Assembly (NCBI GenBank): GCA_016284975.1
Contig: JAEEPV010000342.1
Location: 1-8,838 of the forward strand
DNA: 8,838 nt
Direction of reading: 5' to 3'
Source: Solobacterium sp.
Lineage (GTDB): Bacteria; Bacillota_I; Bacilli_A; Erysipelotrichales; Erysipelotrichaceae
Shown here piece by piece: positions 6,464 to 8,838 of the stretch (within the stretch, counting starts at the first letter, position 1; the number at the start of each line of letters is the position of its first letter). Both the position numbers and the translations under genes were made by a program. The notes below the pieces were generated by a model, which searched no databases, was not told the origin of the DNA, and saw only the letters and a list, made by a program, of their open reading frames with translations.

Positions 6464-7608
6464 TGGTCTGACTTCTTTCCTTCCAGAACTGCTTTCAGAC
6501 GGTCAATTTCTGTCTCACTCATTCCGCATTCTGAAAGATAGGTCCGCGCAATCTGCTCCAGATCCGCATTTTCAAACCCCTCACTGGGGAATCCGACCTG
6601 GCCGAGACTTTCCATCATACGGGTGTAATACAGCTGATACTGGGTTGATTCCGAATCCATCGGAATTTCATGCAGGTTTTTGTAGCTGATCATATAATCA
6701 TCAATGATTTCCTGTGCGGATGCTTCACAAAGAGCTTCCAGGAGTGCGCAGATGACACCGGTCCGGTCTCTTCCGTAGCTGCACTGAATCAGATACGGCC
6801 CTTCTTTTTCCGACATGCGGTTCAGACCGATTCCGATCTGCTTCATTACTTTCGGTTCCCGGTAATCAATTCCCATCGGAATAACGATGACGTTTCCCTC
6901 CTGAACCAGCTGTTTTGAGTATTCCGGAAATTCTTTGGTTTTAAGTTCTTCCTCTGACTCTTCCGAAAGAGAAACAATCGTCCGGATTCCATGCTGTTTG
7001 AGATATTCTTCCATCTCGTCTATACGCTGATGCATTTCACTGAACGGAGAAGCTCCGCGGTACAGGATTCCTTTTTTCATTGTACCTGCTGATGGACTGC
7101 GTACATTCAGATATTCCTCAACCGTCTGACCGGGACGCTGTTCCCAGTTGGGATCAATGCTATAAGCTTCAAACAGCTCCTTGTACTTTTCCGGTTCATC
7201 CAGACTGATAACAACTGTCTCTCCGGCTTCGATTCCGGTTACAGACGCAAAATCGAAGCCAATTCCGGCGACAACGATATAATCTTTGAAATAATCCGTT
7301 ACCACACTGTCGCCGCGATTTCCGTAAAATTCCGGATATACCGGAACCGCCTTCCCGGTATATCCTCCGGAAAATTCAACATTCACACTGTCCCCATAAT
7401 CCAGATTCAGATCACGGATATCCAGTACGGCATCTCCAAACTGATCAATCTCCGTAACGGTTGCCTCCAGTTTCTCATACTGCTGGACAGGAGGCTGAAC
7501 CGCAGGTTCCGATGTATAACACCCGGAAATGAATAGTGCTGCAGCTGCCACGGCAGCCCGTTTCCATCTGTCTGACATACCTTCTTTTCTTCTGATAAGC
7601 AGATTCAT
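6460..7608 (-). CDS. Predicted lipoprotein with C-terminal tyrosine/dual-specificity phosphatase-like domain
   Basis: The product is 382 residues from ATG 7608. A basic N-terminus and hydrophobic run (WKRAAVAAAALF) end in the lipobox ISGC with Cys at 30, so it is probably a lipid-anchored extracytoplasmic protein. A beta-rich region (about 45-145) contains EIDQFGDAVLDI and YGDSVNVEFSGGYTG. These resemble the C-terminal barrel of SAM hydroxide adenosyltransferases and similar modules I associate with clostridial phosphatases. The phosphatase domain (about 175-375) has LYRGASPF and the CX5R signature QCSYGRDRTG, with nucleophile C276 and phosphate-binding R282. Gln replaces the usual His before the Cys. 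The substrate is unknown; protein tyrosine, phosphoinositide or other phosphomonoesters are all possible. Start choice is uncertain: GGAAGG lies 6 nt before ATG 7608 and 3 nt before ATG 7611; ATG 7623 would overlap that site; ATG 7578 gives the neatest signal peptide. Its own promoter and terminator suggest a single-gene unit. Confidence 0.85.
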   Translation of the reverse strand: MNLLIRRKEGMSDRWKRAAVAAAALFISGCYTSEPAVQPPVQQYEKLEATVTEIDQFGDAVLDIRDLNLDYGDSVNVEFSGGYTGKAVPVYPEFYGNRGDSVVTDYFKDYIVVAGIGFDFASVTGIEAGETVVISLDEPEKYKELFEAYSIDPNWEQRPGQTVEEYLNVRSPSAGTMKKGILYRGASPFSEMHQRIDEMEEYLKQHGIRTIVSLSEESEEELKTKEFPEYSKQLVQEGNVIVIPMGIDYREPKVMKQIGIGLNRMSEKEGPYLIQCSYGRDRTGVICALLEALCEASAQEIIDDYMISYKNLHEIPMDSESTQYQLYYTRMMESLGQVGFPSEGFENADLEQIARTYLSECGMSETEIDRLKAVLEGKKSDQ

Positions 7609-7637
7609 CATATACCTTCCCATAATTCAACAGATTC

Positions 7638-7643
7638 ATTATA
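7638..7643 (-). promoter_or_regulatory. Candidate -10 element for the phosphatase lipoprotein gene
   Basis: The - strand reads a perfect TATAAT here, about 30 nt upstream of the preferred start codon, which would give a leader of roughly 20-25 nt including the ribosome binding site. No good -35 is found at the usual spacing: TTGCTG at 7663-7658 is only 14 bases away, and the hexamer at 17 bases is TAGTTG. The promoter is therefore either weak or activator-dependent. Confidence 0.4.
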
Positions 7644-7766
7644 GTGCCAAACACAATCAGCAACTATCCTATCAGCCAGGTTCTGTCCGGAAAGTCCTGT
7701 TGATTATCCAGGCAGCAGGGCAAAGGACGCTGTACAAACTGTTTATAAGCGGAATACCATAAAGCC

Positions 7767-8838
7767 ATGAAGGAAACGAAACAACACGTTGGGATCTGCA
7801 CCATGAGCACCGGATTCAACTATGGCTCGGCCCTGCAGGCGTATGCCCTGAAACGCAAACTTGAACAGCTTGGCTATACTGCCGAGGTCTATCGGCTTTC
7901 CGGCAGTATGATACCTGACCGCGATGCGCGAAGAGGAAAGATTTTCATCATGCGTATCCGTTCGTTTCTCCATCAGCGGGATCAAATCATACGACCAGGT
8001 ACTCCGCTCCATCGCTCAAAGCGGACCATTTCTCTGTTTCATGAATTCTATGTAAGCACCCTGCGCCCGGAAACCGTAAGCTGGAAGGAACTCCGAAAGC
8101 GTGCACGCCTTCCGCACTATGCAGGTTTTTTCTGCGGCAGTGATCAGATATGGAACACGAAGGCATCCTACGTGGATCCGCTGAATTACCTTCGCTTTGC
8201 GCCAAGGTATAAACGAATCGCTTTTGCGCCAAGCTTGGGAAACGGATCAATCCCTCCCTGGAATGAACAGATCATGAAGCGGTGGATCCGTGAGATCCCA
8301 TATCTCTCGGTACGGGAGGAATCCGGCCGACAGCTGATACGTGACCTCACCGGCAGGGAAGCAGAGGTTCTCCTGGATCCGGTATTTCTGCTTACGAAGG
8401 AAAACTGGATCGAGGAATTTTCGTTAATGCCTCATTCCGGAAAATACTGTCTGGCGTATTTTCTTAATCCGTTGAGCGATGCGGCTAAAGCGGTGGCAGA
8501 GCAGTATACCCGAAACGGATATGAAATGATCTTTCTTCCTTATGAACAGGCAAATGAAAACATGACTGCTGAAGATGCGGGACCGTTGGAATTCCTTCGT
8601 CTTGTCTATGGAGCGGAAGCGATACTGACCGATTCCTTCCATGCCCTTGCATTCTCAATTCTGTTTCACAAGCCGGTTTATGCGTATCGTAAACCGGGTG
8701 CTACAGATCTTGATCAGCCAATGCGGCTGATGAATGTTCTTCAAATGCTTGGAATGGAAGAGTGTCTGGATCGAAGCACGCTGAATCCGCTTCCGACCGG
8801 TTATGAAACGGCGGAACGGATCATAAATACGGAGCGTC
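7767..8838 (+). CDS. Polysaccharide pyruvyl transferase family protein (3' end missing)
   Basis: The frame is open from ATG 7767 to the window edge (357 complete codons). Family members transfer pyruvyl groups from phosphoenolpyruvate to sugars of cell-surface or extracellular polysaccharides (CsaB/WcaK-like, PF04230). Motifs seen are the N-terminal GICTMSTGFNYGSALQAYAL (9-28), the central FFCGSDQIWN (121-130), IAFAPSLGNG (151-160), LSVREESGRQL (180-190), LLDPVFLL (202-209), and the C-terminal LTDSFHALAFSILFHKPVYA (287-306). ATG 7767 is needed to keep the first motif. It has no clear ribosome binding site; the nearest purine-rich run is AGCGGA at 7748-7753, 13 nt away. Its length is already close to the family norm, so only a short C-terminus is missing. 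CGA arginine and TTG leucine codons occur, unlike most of the ribosomal genes. It may begin a surface-polysaccharide locus beyond the window; the exact acceptor is unknown. Confidence 0.9.
   Translation, partial: MKETKQHVGICTMSTGFNYGSALQAYALKRKLEQLGYTAEVYRLSGSMIPDRDARRGKIFIMRIRSFLHQRDQIIRPGTPLHRSKRTISLFHEFYVSTLRPETVSWKELRKRARLPHYAGFFCGSDQIWNTKASYVDPLNYLRFAPRYKRIAFAPSLGNGSIPPWNEQIMKRWIREIPYLSVREESGRQLIRDLTGREAEVLLDPVFLLTKENWIEEFSLMPHSGKYCLAYFLNPLSDAAKAVAEQYTRNGYEMIFLPYEQANENMTAEDAGPLEFLRLVYGAEAILTDSFHALAFSILFHKPVYAYRKPGATDLDQPMRLMNVLQMLGMEECLDRSTLNPLPTGYETAERIINTER

Noticed and set aside
6351..6689. A 112-codon + strand open frame running from the spacer into the antisense of the phosphatase
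   Set aside because: It needs a non-ATG start, has no ribosome binding site, and most of its length is antisense to a well-supported gene. It shows no domain.
7639..7649. TTGGCAC on the - strand, resembling the -24 half of a sigma-54 promoter
   Set aside because: The matching -12 element (TTGC at the required spacing) is absent; a vegetative TATAAT overlaps the site instead.

Overview
This window is the 3' two thirds of a merged spc/alpha ribosomal-protein superoperon on the + strand (1 to about 5862), followed by a short accessory stretch. The gene order is rplR (5' end cut off by the window edge)-rpsE-rplO-secY-adk-infA-rpmJ-rpsM-rpsK-rpoA-rplQ. The order, strong AGGAGG-type ribosome binding sites, a zinc-lid (long-form) adenylate kinase, and rpsK running straight into rpoA without rpsD all point to a low-GC-lineage Gram-positive (Firmicutes/Bacillota). 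Base composition looks close to 50% GC by eye. The absence of rpmD (L30) between rpsE and rplO fits a relative of the Erysipelotrichia/Mollicutes branch, but that placement is inference, not proof.

The operon encodes large-subunit proteins (L18, L15, L36, L17), small-subunit proteins (S5, S13, S11), the translocon channel SecY, adenylate kinase, initiation factor IF-1 and the RNA polymerase alpha subunit. Spacers are 1 to 21 nt except between adk and infA. That 69-nt gap, where map sits in many Firmicutes, holds a GC-rich hairpin with a promoter-like sequence inside it. The infA gene downstream has codon use unlike its neighbours. A rho-independent terminator closes the operon after rplQ.

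Next is a lone 102-residue protein (5928-6236) with an N-terminal zinc ribbon, one membrane segment and a charged helical tail, between its own candidate promoter and a clear terminator. On the - strand, 6460-7608 encodes a predicted lipoprotein with a C-terminal tyrosine/dual-specificity phosphatase-like domain and an N-terminal beta-rich domain; its terminator overlaps its stop codon. Divergent from it, at 7767, starts a polysaccharide pyruvyl transferase-family gene that is still open at the right edge.

No mobile element, CRISPR array, tRNA or rRNA was recognised. Most of the window is ordinary housekeeping sequence. The points worth a second look are the missing rpmD and map, the adk-infA hairpin/promoter, the divergent infA codon use, the zinc-ribbon membrane protein and the two-domain phosphatase lipoprotein. 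I do not see convincing evidence of a wholly new multi-gene system.
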